A stretch of DNA of 33,832 nt from Bacteroidales bacterium UBA1715 (GCA_002317135.1 DCIX01000011.1:1-33832); one strand, 5' to 3'. Numbered from the stretch's first letter, positions 23,417 through 32,319 are shown. A program made the numbers and translations. The notes: generated from the sequence alone by a model not told the origin.

Positions 23417-23572
23417 ATGGAAATAGAAATCATAACCAACGAAGAAGAATATACTGCTGTGTTACAACGCATTGACGAAATTTTAAATGCAAAAAAAGGC
23501 ACACCAGAATACGATGAATTACAAAAATTGACAGATTTAGTCGAAGATTACGAAGACGGACTTTGCTCATAA
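23417..23572 (+). CDS. 51-residue protein like the N-terminus of HigA antitoxins
   Basis: It begins MEIEIITNEEEYTAVLQRID and continues with EILNAKKGTPEYDELQKLTDLVEDYED. This pattern, in which an xYxxALxRI helix is followed by AxxGTPExDELxxLxxLVExYE, is the standard N-terminal segment of HigA-type antitoxins, which then continue into a helix-turn-helix. Here the frame ends in GLCS and stop, so the DNA-binding part is missing. There is no HigB toxin next to it. It starts 4 bp after the DUF4380-like gene, and its stop overlaps the next start (TAATG). It may be a remnant or an independent small protein. Confidence 0.7.
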   Translation: MEIEIITNEEEYTAVLQRIDEILNAKKGTPEYDELQKLTDLVEDYEDGLCS

Positions 23573-24249
23573 TGAAACAGTTACTATCACTTATCATAGC
23601 TTTTGGTTTTTGTTTGTGCACCTTTGCGAAACAAACCGACAGTTCGTTTGTAGTCCAAGACACCGTTGTGTCACAAATTCATATTTCTTCGGAACCTGAA
23701 GATTCCGCAAAAGAAGTTTTGCCACAACTCATTTTGTTGAATAGAACCCAAGCGACTAAACCTGTCATAGAAAACATTGCTTCGGAACTACCAAATACCG
23801 ATACAGCACAACAAGTAGTACGCATAAAGGTTGTAACGACAGAGGAATTAGTTGCTAAAGAAAAGAAGATTGCAAAAGAAGAATCGGCACCGTTAAAAGA
23901 CAAAGTTACAGCTACCGACACTAAGAAAAAAGAATCATACGCAGATCCGGAAGATACAACTATTGTTGCTGGTCGTACCTATAAAATACAAGTTCTTGCG
24001 TTGAAAAAAGAATCAAAAGAAACGCTTCTTTCTATACAAAAAAACATAGACAAGCAAGTTCCTGCATCTATTGAGTACGATGCCGAATTCTATAAATATA
24101 TGGTTGGTGAATTCAATACATACTATAATGCCGCAACATTCCGAGACGAATTGGTTAAAAACGGATTCAAAGGAGCTTTTGTTGTGGTTTATTTCAAAGG
24201 CACTCGTGTTTCACGCCAAGAGAACGGTTTTGTAAAAGTCAAAAAATAA
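23572..24249 (+). CDS. Secreted SPOR-domain protein
   Basis: This 225-residue protein starts at MKQLLSLIIAFGFCLCTFAK, a signal peptide, at the ATG overlapping the preceding stop. The central part (residues 25-130) is low-complexity, rich in Lys, Glu, Thr and Ala. The C-terminal 85 residues, from RTYKIQVLALKKES to FVVVYFKGTRV, match the SPOR fold that binds glycan strands lacking stem peptides at division sites. It is probably periplasmic and involved in cell-wall or septum work. Confidence 0.8.
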   Translation: MKQLLSLIIAFGFCLCTFAKQTDSSFVVQDTVVSQIHISSEPEDSAKEVLPQLILLNRTQATKPVIENIASELPNTDTAQQVVRIKVVTTEELVAKEKKIAKEESAPLKDKVTATDTKKKESYADPEDTTIVAGRTYKIQVLALKKESKETLLSIQKNIDKQVPASIEYDAEFYKYMVGEFNTYYNAATFRDELVKNGFKGAFVVVYFKGTRVSRQENGFVKVKK

Positions 24250-24281
24250 CGAGTTAAACACGACTTTTGCCGGCAAAACAG

Positions 24282-24289
24282 TAATTTTG
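24282..24289 (+). promoter_or_regulatory. Bacteroidota -7 promoter element for the LtaS-like gene
   Basis: TAATTTTG, a TAnnTTTG match, lies 17 bp before the ATG at 24307. A GTG at 24289 that could open a longer frame lies at its end and is not the start. Confidence 0.45.
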
Positions 24290-24306
24290 TGCACATTTTT
24301 ATTCAA

Positions 24307-26139
24307 ATGAAGACTCGATTATCCATTCTAATATATTACGCATTAATTTGGTTATGCTTCTTTGAATGTAGTCGAGCATTTTTCATTGCATACAACCACG
24401 AACTTGCTTCGGATATATCGTTCCAAACAATTATACAATGTTTTACATCAGGATTTGCACACGATATTTCCCTGACTGGATATTTCATTGAAATAATTGG
24501 TATTCTGATACTTATATCAATATTCTATCCTAAATCGAATCTATATAGAAAGATTGGTAATTGGTTCACTGGCATTCTTATTTCTATTTGCTCTATCATT
24601 ACCGTGATTGATGCAGAATTATATAGAAATTGGGGCTATCGTATGGATTGTTCTGTGTTACAATACCTAAAAACTCCCAAAGAAGCAATGGCTTCTACTC
24701 CACTTTGGCAGATGATTCTTTTGTGGTCACTAATCATTTGCATAGCTTGTTTATTTATTTTTATCCATAGAAAAATCTACAATGCAATAACAGAAAAAAT
24801 AAAACCAACATCAAAATGGACCTGCCTTATTTTCATTGTAATAATGGGAGCAACTATTATTCCAATGCGAGGAGGTTTAGGAGTTGCCGCACTACGAACA
24901 GGTACGGTTTATTTTAGTTCACAACCATTTGCAAATCACGCTGCAATCAATGTCCATTGGCATTTTCTTTACTCTTTTGGCTATGCCAAAAAAGAAGTTG
25001 CAACCATATTTATGGAGGAATCAGAAAGCGAAACAATTTGCAACGCATTGCTTGCCTCCAAACAAGAAAAGCCAACACAACTACTCACCAAGCAAAGACC
25101 AAACATCATCCTTTTCATATTGGAAAGTTTTACGGCTGAACAAATTGGCTGTCTTGGTGGTCAACCAGGCATCACGCCACAGTTGGATTCGCTTGCAAAA
25201 AGTGGTGTCTTATTTTCAAATTGTTATGGGAACGGCACCAAAAGCGAAATGGGCATCGTTTCCATATTAAGTGGCTATCCAGCACAACCAACAACGGCGA
25301 TTATAAAATACACAAGCAAAGCAGAAAAGTTACCATATCTCAGCCATACATTTGATTCATTAGGTTACAATCTATCGTTATTTCACGGAGGTGACTTGCG
25401 ATTTGCAAACCTAAATTCATACTTCCGTAACGGGAAATTTAACAAATGTGTAACGATAGATGATTTTGATAAAAACGAAGGTAACACAAAATGGGGTGCC
25501 TACGACCACATTGTTTTCAACAGAATGTTCCAAGACCTACAACAAGAAAAAGAACCTTTTTTCTCTGTTTGCTATACGTTAAGCAGCCACGAACCATTCG
25601 ACGTCCCAATGCACAGCGAATTTTATGGCGACAGCGAATATTCGAAATTTCTTAATTCTGTTCACTATACCGATAGCTGCATTGGCGATTTTGTGCAAAA
25701 AGCCAAACGCGAACCTTGGTGGGAAAACACAGTAGTTATTTTCATTTCCGACCATGGAGCACGAATTAGTAAAAACAAAAAACACGCTTCTTCTATAGAT
25801 AAATTCCATATCCCTATGATTTGGACTGGTGGGGCAATACACACAGACACCGTAATCACTTCATTAGTAAACCAATGCGATTTACCAATGATGCTATGCA
25901 ATCAATTGCAGTTACCAAGTAATCAATTCTATTTTAGCAAAGACGTACTAAGAGGCGACAACCCCTTTGTGTTTTATGCGTACAACAATGGTTTCGGATA
26001 TATTCGTGATAATCAATTTGTTTCGTGGGATAATGAGAGTTCTAAAATAATTGAACAATCCACAAATTTACAAGACACAACACTTCGCCAAGGTCAGGCT
26101 TTTCTACAAAAAGTAACAACCGATTTCTGCCGAAAGTAA
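24307..26139 (+). CDS. LtaS-type membrane sulfatase-fold transferase
   Basis: This inner-membrane enzyme has 610 residues: about five N-terminal helices (residues 5-200) and a periplasmic alkaline-phosphatase/sulfatase-fold domain. Metal-site and nucleophile segments are visible: NIILFILESFTAEQIG, then GNGTKSEMGIVSILSGYP, in which the Thr is the expected nucleophile, and FISDHGARI. Relatives move phosphoglycerol or phosphoethanolamine onto envelope polymers or lipids. In a Gram-negative host the target could be lipid A, a periplasmic glucan or a surface glycan; which is unknown. No glycosyltransferase neighbour helps. Confidence 0.85.
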   Translation: MKTRLSILIYYALIWLCFFECSRAFFIAYNHELASDISFQTIIQCFTSGFAHDISLTGYFIEIIGILILISIFYPKSNLYRKIGNWFTGILISICSIITVIDAELYRNWGYRMDCSVLQYLKTPKEAMASTPLWQMILLWSLIICIACLFIFIHRKIYNAITEKIKPTSKWTCLIFIVIMGATIIPMRGGLGVAALRTGTVYFSSQPFANHAAINVHWHFLYSFGYAKKEVATIFMEESESETICNALLASKQEKPTQLLTKQRPNIILFILESFTAEQIGCLGGQPGITPQLDSLAKSGVLFSNCYGNGTKSEMGIVSILSGYPAQPTTAIIKYTSKAEKLPYLSHTFDSLGYNLSLFHGGDLRFANLNSYFRNGKFNKCVTIDDFDKNEGNTKWGAYDHIVFNRMFQDLQQEKEPFFSVCYTLSSHEPFDVPMHSEFYGDSEYSKFLNSVHYTDSCIGDFVQKAKREPWWENTVVIFISDHGARISKNKKHASSIDKFHIPMIWTGGAIHTDTVITSLVNQCDLPMMLCNQLQLPSNQFYFSKDVLRGDNPFVFYAYNNGFGYIRDNQFVSWDNESSKIIEQSTNLQDTTLRQGQAFLQKVTTDFCRK

Positions 26140-26161
26140 TAGTTTGAAATAGACTATTTTG

Positions 26162-26169
26162 TATATTTG
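26162..26169 (+). promoter_or_regulatory. Bacteroidota -7 promoter element for susD-like gene
   Basis: TATATTTG, an exact TAnnTTTG match, 18 bp before the start at 26188. Its presence shows that the SusD-type gene has its own promoter and is not simply the tail of a susC-susD transcript. Confidence 0.5.
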
Positions 26170-26187
26170 GCAATCATTTTTAGGAAT

Positions 26188-27576
26188 ATGAAAAAATTGC
26201 TTACATTTTTGTTGTCCATCGCTATTTTCAGTGCTTGTACGGACGACTTTCTCGATAAACAACCTTCAAACTATTCTCCACAAGGAAATTTGCTTTCCAC
26301 CACACAAGGAGTTAACTCTGCGCTAATTGGTTGCTATAGCGACTTACAAAGTTATACGTATTACGGTAGAAATTTTGTTTTAATTGGTGATGTATATGCC
26401 GACAACGCAAAATTATCGTCACAAAATACTGGTAATTTTTCTTCATTCTACAACTATAGTGTTACTGCTGACGACGACGATTTAAAATCTTTTTGGTCAA
26501 CAGCTTATCGCATTATTAAGAATGCCGATAACATTATAAAAGTATGCCAAGATTCTACACGCACAGACATAAAGAAATCGGTTTATGGTGAAGCATTGGC
26601 AATTCGTAGTTTGGCATATTTTGACCTTGTACGAATGTTTGCACCAAAATATTCGAACTCCGACAAAAACGCATTAGGTATTCCTATCGCAAGCGATACT
26701 GTTGCGACTCCAGATAAAGCAAAAGTTTCCGATGTTTATTCAATGATTGTCAGTGACTTGCTTAAAGCAGCAGAATTGTTGGATGGCAGCGAAGTAAGTC
26801 CATATCGCTTTAACAAATATAGCGTAGAAGCATTGTTGGTTGTTGTTTACATGTCATCTTTAAGTTACACCAAAGCAATGGATCTTGCTGAACAAGTTAT
26901 TGCAAACGGTCAATATTCACTTCTAACTGCCGAAAACTATATTGATAGTTGGAAATTAGAATCAACAACAGAAAGCATTTTCTCGTTAGCCATGTCTTCT
27001 ACTGACAATCCAGGAACAAACAGTATCGGTCACATGCTTTCTCCTGACGGCTACGGCGGTTTGGTTCCAACAGAAGATTTATTGGAATTATTTTCTGATT
27101 CAGACATACGCACAACATTTATAACCAAACGATCGGAAAAATTCTACATCAAGTATCCTGGCAGAGACGGTTTAGGTATAGACAATGTTCCTGTGCTACG
27201 ACTTTCTGAAATCTATTTCATCTTAGCAGACTGCTATATGTACAAGTTAATTATGGAAAAAGATGTAGCAAAACAAACAATGTACTACGAAAAAGTACTT
27301 GATGTTATGGAAAAACTAACCAAACGTGTTGATCCAACTTGCGTATTTGACAATCTATCAATGGATGACCTACTTTTGAAAATTCACGAAGAATATAGAA
27401 AAGAATTTGCTTTTGAGGGAAAACGATTCTTCCAACTAAAACGATCAATCTACGCATTTGGAATTAATAGAAATGATTGTAATTCTGCTATTTGCAGCAT
27501 TCCTAATCCAAGTGATAAATTCACTTTCCCTATTCCTATTGCTGAGACAAACACAAATCCTAATTTGAAAAAATAA
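26188..27576 (+). CDS. SusD/RagB-family nutrient-binding outer-membrane lipoprotein
   Basis: SusD proteins form the lid of a TonB-dependent SusC channel and bind glycans or peptides. From MKKLLTFLLSIAIFSACTDD the protein has 462 residues with a lipobox FSAC. The N-terminal FLDKQPSNYSPQG, the helical repeats (LAIRSLAYFDLVRMF), and the C-terminal RKEFAFEGKRFFQLKR are standard SusD features. Oddly, no SusC receptor precedes it; the upstream gene is an LtaS-like enzyme and the SusD gene has its own promoter. A hypothetical lipoprotein follows 5 bp later. Confidence 0.9.
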   Translation: MKKLLTFLLSIAIFSACTDDFLDKQPSNYSPQGNLLSTTQGVNSALIGCYSDLQSYTYYGRNFVLIGDVYADNAKLSSQNTGNFSSFYNYSVTADDDDLKSFWSTAYRIIKNADNIIKVCQDSTRTDIKKSVYGEALAIRSLAYFDLVRMFAPKYSNSDKNALGIPIASDTVATPDKAKVSDVYSMIVSDLLKAAELLDGSEVSPYRFNKYSVEALLVVVYMSSLSYTKAMDLAEQVIANGQYSLLTAENYIDSWKLESTTESIFSLAMSSTDNPGTNSIGHMLSPDGYGGLVPTEDLLELFSDSDIRTTFITKRSEKFYIKYPGRDGLGIDNVPVLRLSEIYFILADCYMYKLIMEKDVAKQTMYYEKVLDVMEKLTKRVDPTCVFDNLSMDDLLLKIHEEYRKEFAFEGKRFFQLKRSIYAFGINRNDCNSAICSIPNPSDKFTFPIPIAETNTNPNLKK

Positions 27577-27581
27577 GCAAG

Positions 27582-28352
27582 ATGAAACTACGCATACTTA
27601 CGATTATAACTTGTTGCTTTGTTTTGATATCTTGTTCCAAGAACGAATATCTTGACACAACTATAGATAAACCTACTGTTGAGTTTACACAAGCAACTTT
27701 CAATAAAACTATATCATTCGTTGAAAATAGTTCTTCATACGATATCGCTGTTCCTATTCAAGTATTTGGTGGCACATCAGACGCATCATTATCCGTGTCG
27801 GTTGAAACATCTGCCCCATCTGATATTTATAGCATAGAAAGCACAAAATCATTACAGAATACCGTATTGGACAGCATACACATTCTTGTAAATACAACAA
27901 AACTTAAAAAAGCTCAAACATATAGCATTACATTGACAATTTCTTCGGAAAAAGTTGCTATTGCCAAAAACTACGAAACCTGTGTTGTTACGTTCTCACA
28001 ACAAGCATTTATGGATTTCTTCACAGGCTCATATTCTTGCTATGAATCATCAACCAATTCAACATACAATGTTGATTTTACAAAATTGAACGACACAACT
28101 GTAAAGAATAACAACTTCTGGGATTTTCCACTTCCTGGACAATATGTACCGTTTGTCTTCCACCAAAATGAAGAGCAAACTGTTTCTATTCCTGACGATT
28201 ACGAATGGACAGATTTGTTAGGTAACAAATATTTGGTTTCGGGTTCAGGCAACTATGACCTACAAGGTAATTTCTTCGTAAATTTCACGATGAAACAAGC
28301 AGAAAGCGAAGCAATTTACCAAACAGGAAAACAAACCTACACAAAGAAATAA
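27582..28352 (+). CDS. Surface lipoprotein downstream of SusD (DUF4843-like)
   Basis: This 256-residue lipoprotein has the signal MKLRILTIITCCFVLISC (lipobox). The body is mostly beta strands rich in Ser, Thr and Val. Residues 40-140 have the layout of the Calx-beta/DUF4843-type modules found next to SusD proteins; the remainder ends in GKQTYTKK. It is likely displayed on the outer membrane as a partner of the SusD upstream, 5 bp away. Family membership is judged from pattern only. Confidence 0.65.
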   Translation: MKLRILTIITCCFVLISCSKNEYLDTTIDKPTVEFTQATFNKTISFVENSSSYDIAVPIQVFGGTSDASLSVSVETSAPSDIYSIESTKSLQNTVLDSIHILVNTTKLKKAQTYSITLTISSEKVAIAKNYETCVVTFSQQAFMDFFTGSYSCYESSTNSTYNVDFTKLNDTTVKNNNFWDFPLPGQYVPFVFHQNEEQTVSIPDDYEWTDLLGNKYLVSGSGNYDLQGNFFVNFTMKQAESEAIYQTGKQTYTKK

Positions 28353-28361
28353 CACATTCGT

Positions 28362-28862
28362 ATGGATACGATTTCGCAAGAACAACGAAGTCGTACTATG
28401 AGTAAAATTCATAGTAAAAACACGAAACCGGAACTACTAGTTCGTCGGTATTTATATGCGAACGGATTTCGGTATAGGCTTAATGTAAAGACACTCCCAG
28501 GTTCTCCTGACATTGTTCTTGCCAAATATCACACGGCAATATTTATTCATGGTTGTTTTTGGCATAGTCATTCTTGTTTGCAAGGAAGACTTCCGAAATC
28601 AAATGTTGAATTTTGGACTAACAAACTCAATAGAAATCACGAGCGTGATATTACTGTACGAGAACAACTTACAGCATTCGGTTGGAAAACGATAGTTGTA
28701 TGGGAATGCCAATTAAAGCCTGCCGTCCGTGAACAAACATTGAAGGAAATCGTTTCTATTCTAAATGAAATCAACCTGAAACAACTCCATAAAAAATATC
28801 AATTACCGGAAAGCACTCCTATTCGTATTGCTGCAGAGGATGCAAAAACTTACGGAGAATAA
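28362..28862 (+). CDS. vsr: Very-short-patch mismatch repair endonuclease
   Basis: Vsr nicks beside T:G mismatches made when 5-methylcytosine deaminates. The 166 residues include SRTMSKIHSKNTKPE at the N-terminus and the catalytic Asp50 in LPGSPDIV. Zinc and active-site residues His63, Cys65, His68, His70 and Cys72 lie in the segment IFIHGCFWHSHSC, and the later Cys in VVWECQL matches. A tail of about 20 residues after the core is longer than in E. coli Vsr. No cytosine-5 methyltransferase lies near, so it is an orphan here. It starts 9 bp after the lipoprotein gene and ends 17 bp before ribF. Confidence 0.93.
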   Translation: MDTISQEQRSRTMSKIHSKNTKPELLVRRYLYANGFRYRLNVKTLPGSPDIVLAKYHTAIFIHGCFWHSHSCLQGRLPKSNVEFWTNKLNRNHERDITVREQLTAFGWKTIVVWECQLKPAVREQTLKEIVSILNEINLKQLHKKYQLPESTPIRIAAEDAKTYGE

Positions 28863-28879
28863 ATTATCTTTGCCAGCAA

Positions 28880-29803
28880 ATGAGAGTATACCATTCCATA
28901 GAAGAATTTTCTGCCAAAAATCCTATCATAACGATAGGAATGTTTGACGGTGTTCACGCTGGACATAGATCTATTCTGCAAAAAATAAACGAGGAAAAGA
29001 AAACTATCAACGGAGAATCGGTTTTACTCACATTTTGGCCACATCCACGTATTTTCTTTGGAAAAGCAGAAGGCTTACAATTACTCACCAGCGTAGATGA
29101 AAAATTAGAACTCCTCGAACAAACAGGCCTCGATGCTTGCATAGTTCTTCCTTTCTCAAAGGCATTTGCACAACTCACACCAACAGAATACATTACCAAT
29201 ATTCTACACAATGGTATCAAGGCAAAAAAAGTAATAGTTGGATACGATCATAAATATGGAAATAATGGATCTGGCACATTTGAATTTCTACAAACAATGG
29301 CAACCAAACTCCATTTTGAAGTAGAACAAATCCAAGCATATTCATTAGAAACTGAAAACATCAGTTCCACAAAAATCCGGAACGCTATAGCTGAAGGCAA
29401 CATACAAAAAGCAAACAGATTCCTCTGCTACAATTACTTTCTTAGCGGAACAGTTGTACACGGAGCAGAAATCGGAAGAACTATCGGATTCCCAACAGCA
29501 AATCTACAACTAAACTTTCCATACAAACAAATTCCACAATATGGTGTTTATGCCGCTTACGTTCAATTAGAAGGGGAAAAATACAAAGCTGTCATAAACA
29601 TAGGAAACAACCCTACAATAAATACAAACTTACCAATGTCCATAGAAATACATTTATTGAACTTCAATGGAGATATTTACGGTAAACAACTACGAGTTCA
29701 ATTTATAGATACAATTCGTGGAGAGCAACGATTTGCATCATTAGCAGAGCTACAATCTGCAATTGCGAAAGATATAGAATCTGCAAAACAACTATTGTTT
29801 TGA
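28880..29803 (+). CDS. ribF: Bifunctional riboflavin kinase / FAD synthetase
   Basis: RibF turns riboflavin to FMN and then FAD. The 307 residues hold the N-terminal nucleotidyltransferase domain with GMFDGVHAGHRSIL (20-33) and ISSTKIRNAI, and the C-terminal flavokinase domain with GRTIGFPTANLQL and NIGNNPTI. Both halves are complete. It is the last gene of the plus-strand series, and its final 12 bp overlap the end of the convergent bifunctional-nuclease gene. Confidence 0.95.
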   Translation: MRVYHSIEEFSAKNPIITIGMFDGVHAGHRSILQKINEEKKTINGESVLLTFWPHPRIFFGKAEGLQLLTSVDEKLELLEQTGLDACIVLPFSKAFAQLTPTEYITNILHNGIKAKKVIVGYDHKYGNNGSGTFEFLQTMATKLHFEVEQIQAYSLETENISSTKIRNAIAEGNIQKANRFLCYNYFLSGTVVHGAEIGRTIGFPTANLQLNFPYKQIPQYGVYAAYVQLEGEKYKAVINIGNNPTINTNLPMSIEIHLLNFNGDIYGKQLRVQFIDTIRGEQRFASLAELQSAIAKDIESAKQLLF

Positions 29804-30418
29804 TTTACGAGAGTTTAATTCGTCACGGATTAAAGAAGCGAGCTCGTAATTTTCTTCTTCCACAGCCTTATTCAACTTCTCTTGTAATTCATCGTCACTA
29901 TCGAATATAAAAGAGAGACTGCGTTCCATTTTTTCCAACTCCTCTTCTGTCGCTCCTTCGCCTTCTTCCTCAAACTCTTCTTCCTGAGATTCATCTTCAG
30001 CTTTCGCATCTTCAATAGTTATTCCAGCACGGACAACTATATCTTCGGAAGTATAAATAGGACATTTAAAACGAATTGCAAGCGCAACAGCATCAGATGT
30101 ACGAGAATCTACAACGATATCTTTTTCCCCTTGTTGAATATAGACTTTTGAATAAAAAACACCATCAATAAAATCCTCAATAAAAACTTTATATACACTA
30201 AAACCTAATTCATTCGCTACAGTGCGAAACAAATCGTGTGTAAGAGGACGTGGCGTCTTTATTCCTTCCAATTCAATAACAATTGCCTGCGCTTCCGCAA
30301 CACCAACTATTATCGGAATACGACGAGTTCCATTACATTCACCAAGAATCAAAATATATGAATCCTTTTGCGAATGAACAGACGAAAACCCTACAACTTC
30401 AAGTTCTACAATATCCAT
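29792..30418 (-). CDS. Bifunctional nuclease family protein with C-terminal UVR motif
   Basis: This 208-residue protein begins MDIVELEVVGFSSVHSQ. Residues 1-125 are a bifunctional-nuclease (DUF151) domain with RIPIIVGVAEAQAIVIELEG and VDSRTSDAVALAIRFKCPIY. A stretch of nearly pure Glu/Asp (130-160) precedes a C-terminal UVR motif (LNKAVEEENYELASLIRDEL), which in UvrB and UvrC mediates protein contact. The ATG at 30418 is chosen because an upstream one lies three codons ahead with no support. The role is unproven: plant and Mycobacterium homologues are reported to cut DNA and RNA. Confidence 0.87.
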   Translation of the reverse strand: MDIVELEVVGFSSVHSQKDSYILILGECNGTRRIPIIVGVAEAQAIVIELEGIKTPRPLTHDLFRTVANELGFSVYKVFIEDFIDGVFYSKVYIQQGEKDIVVDSRTSDAVALAIRFKCPIYTSEDIVVRAGITIEDAKAEDESQEEEFEEEGEGATEEELEKMERSLSFIFDSDDELQEKLNKAVEEENYELASLIRDELNSRKSKQ

Positions 30419-30432
30419 ACAAATCAATTATT

Positions 30433-30440
30433 CAAAAATA
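30433..30440 (-). promoter_or_regulatory. Bacteroidota -7 element for the bifunctional-nuclease gene
   Basis: On the minus strand it reads TATTTTTG, a TAnnTTTG match, 14 bp before the start at 30418. Confidence 0.4.
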
Positions 30441-30483
30441 CAAAATTTTCTATACCTTGCCGAAAAATTAACAAGAACAGACA

Positions 30484-30960
30484 ATGAAAAAAATATACTA
30501 CATACTTTTGTGTACACTTGTTACACTGTCGTGTAACAATACCGAAAAAGAAACATCAACAGATAAGAACATACCTATTTGCACCGTACAGGTTTCAAAA
30601 CCAGAAGTAAAACCTATTAACGAAAATGAATTTAAAACACTTGTTTTTGACTTTGAGAAAAATCCACAAACCTGGGTTTTCAAAGGAGAAAAACCTTGTA
30701 TAGTTGATTGCTACGCAGATTGGTGCCGACCATGTAAAATGATAGCTCCGTTTTTCGATACATTAGCAATTGAATATGAAGGGAAAGTTAATTTTTATAA
30801 AATTAATGTAGACAAAGCGCAAGCCCTTTCATACTTTTTTCAAATAAAGTCTATTCCTACTGTATTTTTCTGTCAGAAAGGAGATTTTCAGTATGCAGTT
30901 GGAGCAAATTCAATAGACTATTATCGTAAAGCTATTGATAGCTTATTGTTAGGGAAATAA
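30484..30960 (+). CDS. Thioredoxin-fold lipoprotein
   Basis: This 158-residue protein has the lipoprotein signal MKKIYYILLCTLVTLSC (lipobox TLSC, Cys17). A linker of about 50 residues leads to a thioredoxin domain with the redox pair Cys81-Cys84 in ADWCRPCKM and the cis-proline segment IKSIPTVFF. It likely works in the periplasm or at the inner leaflet of the outer membrane as a disulfide oxidoreductase. A TACCTTG at 30453-30459 may be its promoter. Confidence 0.85.
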   Translation: MKKIYYILLCTLVTLSCNNTEKETSTDKNIPICTVQVSKPEVKPINENEFKTLVFDFEKNPQTWVFKGEKPCIVDCYADWCRPCKMIAPFFDTLAIEYEGKVNFYKINVDKAQALSYFFQIKSIPTVFFCQKGDFQYAVGANSIDYYRKAIDSLLLGK

Positions 30961-30986
30961 AAAAGAGACGATGCGTGCATCGTCTC
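30958..30986 (-). terminator. Intrinsic terminator of the DUF2148 gene (minus strand)
   Basis: The stem GAGACGATGC (30965-30974) pairs perfectly with GCATCGTCTC (30977-30986). On the minus strand it runs into a T tract (A run at 30958-30964). It also borders the end of the thioredoxin gene, so it may serve both sides. Confidence 0.75.
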
Positions 30987-31003
30987 CACAAAAACAAATC
31001 ATT

Positions 31004-31531
31004 TTATTTTCTATCGAAGAAAGGACTCTTTCCACTTACCGAAAGCGGAACGCCCAATATCATACTGCAATTTGGTAGAATATCCATTTTTGCAGCTGTA
31101 TAACCAATAGTGTACATCACACGATTGTCAACACGGCAATCGGCAGCAATTGACACAGCCGAACCAATAGCAAGACCTAAATCGTTTGCATTAAAGAAAC
31201 AAGGAATTTCAGGATGTTCTTCTTTTTTAGCACATGTATCGAAACCACAAAACTTACAATTCAAACCCAAAGTTTCTACTTTTGTGCCGAACAACATCAC
31301 AACCTGGCTTTTACGGCAATTGCCTGCATCACGAACAAACGACATGCGACCTTCTTGTTCTGCAACTTCACACATTTTCTGTGCAAGTTTTTCAATATCA
31401 TCGCCAGTTAGAATTGCCACTTCTACATTATCAACACCTTTTGCTTTTGGCGCAGTTCGAGCAGCAATAGCAATACGCTTTGCAATAGCAAGAACTTCCT
31501 CGTCACGAATATCTTCTTCTTTGAAAATCAT
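31004..31531 (-). CDS. DUF2148 ferredoxin-domain protein
   Basis: This 175-residue cytosolic protein begins MIFKEEDIRDEEVLAIAKRIAIAARTAPKAKG, the normal start for DUF2148. Cysteines in GNCRKS, LNCKFCGFDTC, IPCFF, ADCRV and LPNCSMI could bind an iron-sulfur cluster. The function of the family is unknown. Its start is 8 bp downstream of the stop of the leucine-rich repeat protein on the same strand, so read-through transcription is likely. Confidence 0.85.
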   Translation of the reverse strand: MIFKEEDIRDEEVLAIAKRIAIAARTAPKAKGVDNVEVAILTGDDIEKLAQKMCEVAEQEGRMSFVRDAGNCRKSQVVMLFGTKVETLGLNCKFCGFDTCAKKEEHPEIPCFFNANDLGLAIGSAVSIAADCRVDNRVMYTIGYTAAKMDILPNCSMILGVPLSVSGKSPFFDRK

Positions 31532-31538
31532 GTTCTAT

Positions 31539-32300
31539 CTATTTTACACAAACTGTATATGATTTGCCATCAGCAATAACAAAATAAACACCTGTATTAG
31601 CAACAGTTGTTGTATTATTTTTACTTATGCAAGCACCCATTACATTGTACACGGCAACATTTTTAGCATTTTGAACCGATATTGTATTTCCTAATACAGA
31701 AACAACATTTTTTACAGCAATATTTTCTATTGCTGTTGGAAGTTGATCCACAGGTTCATTACATACGGGGAATGGAATAATAGACTTAAATTTACCCCAA
31801 ACAGCATCAGCTTCATAGACACTAACACTACCTTCTGGAACCTCTAAGACGATATCATTTATTGCAAAATTTTTGAATGTTTTTTCCGTAACAGAAGGTG
31901 GAACTGTAGCTAACAAAGTAATTTCCTCTATTCCACTACCATTAAAGATAAAATTACCGAAATTAACAACAGAAGCAGGAATAGAAATGTAGTTCAATGC
32001 ACTTGCATCATAAAAAGCATTAGTTGCAATCGTAGTAATTGTATTTGGCAATGTTACACTAGTCAATTCTTTACAATAATAAAAAGCACCTTCACCTATT
32101 TCTGTTACTGTATATTCATATCCCGCAGAAACTGTTTCCGGAATTACAATTTCACCTTTATATAAATCGCTTGGCTTATTTGCAACAGATGCTGTTTTTG
32201 TATCATCATCCAAGTTGTAATAAATGCCATTTATTTTTGTTTGTGCTAAAGCAGAAATGCTCAACAATGCCGTAAATGCAAGAGTAATAAAATGTTTCAT
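31539..32300 (-). CDS. Secreted BspA-type leucine-rich repeat protein with a T9SS-like tail
   Basis: This 253-residue protein starts at MKHFITLAFTALLSISALAQ, a signal peptide. Residues 45-150 carry about four BspA-like LRR_5 repeats, such as TEIGEGAFYYCKELTSVTLP. The C-terminal 60 residues (VAVYNVMGACISKN...TGVYFVIADGKSYTVCVK) fit a type IX secretion sorting domain. It should be exported and perhaps retained at the cell surface. The closeness to another T9SS cargo gene suggests a surface-protein pair. Confidence 0.82.
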   Translation of the reverse strand: MKHFITLAFTALLSISALAQTKINGIYYNLDDDTKTASVANKPSDLYKGEIVIPETVSAGYEYTVTEIGEGAFYYCKELTSVTLPNTITTIATNAFYDASALNYISIPASVVNFGNFIFNGSGIEEITLLATVPPSVTEKTFKNFAINDIVLEVPEGSVSVYEADAVWGKFKSIIPFPVCNEPVDQLPTAIENIAVKNVVSVLGNTISVQNAKNVAVYNVMGACISKNNTTTVANTGVYFVIADGKSYTVCVK

Positions 32301-32319
32301 AATCATAAATTTTGTTTTT

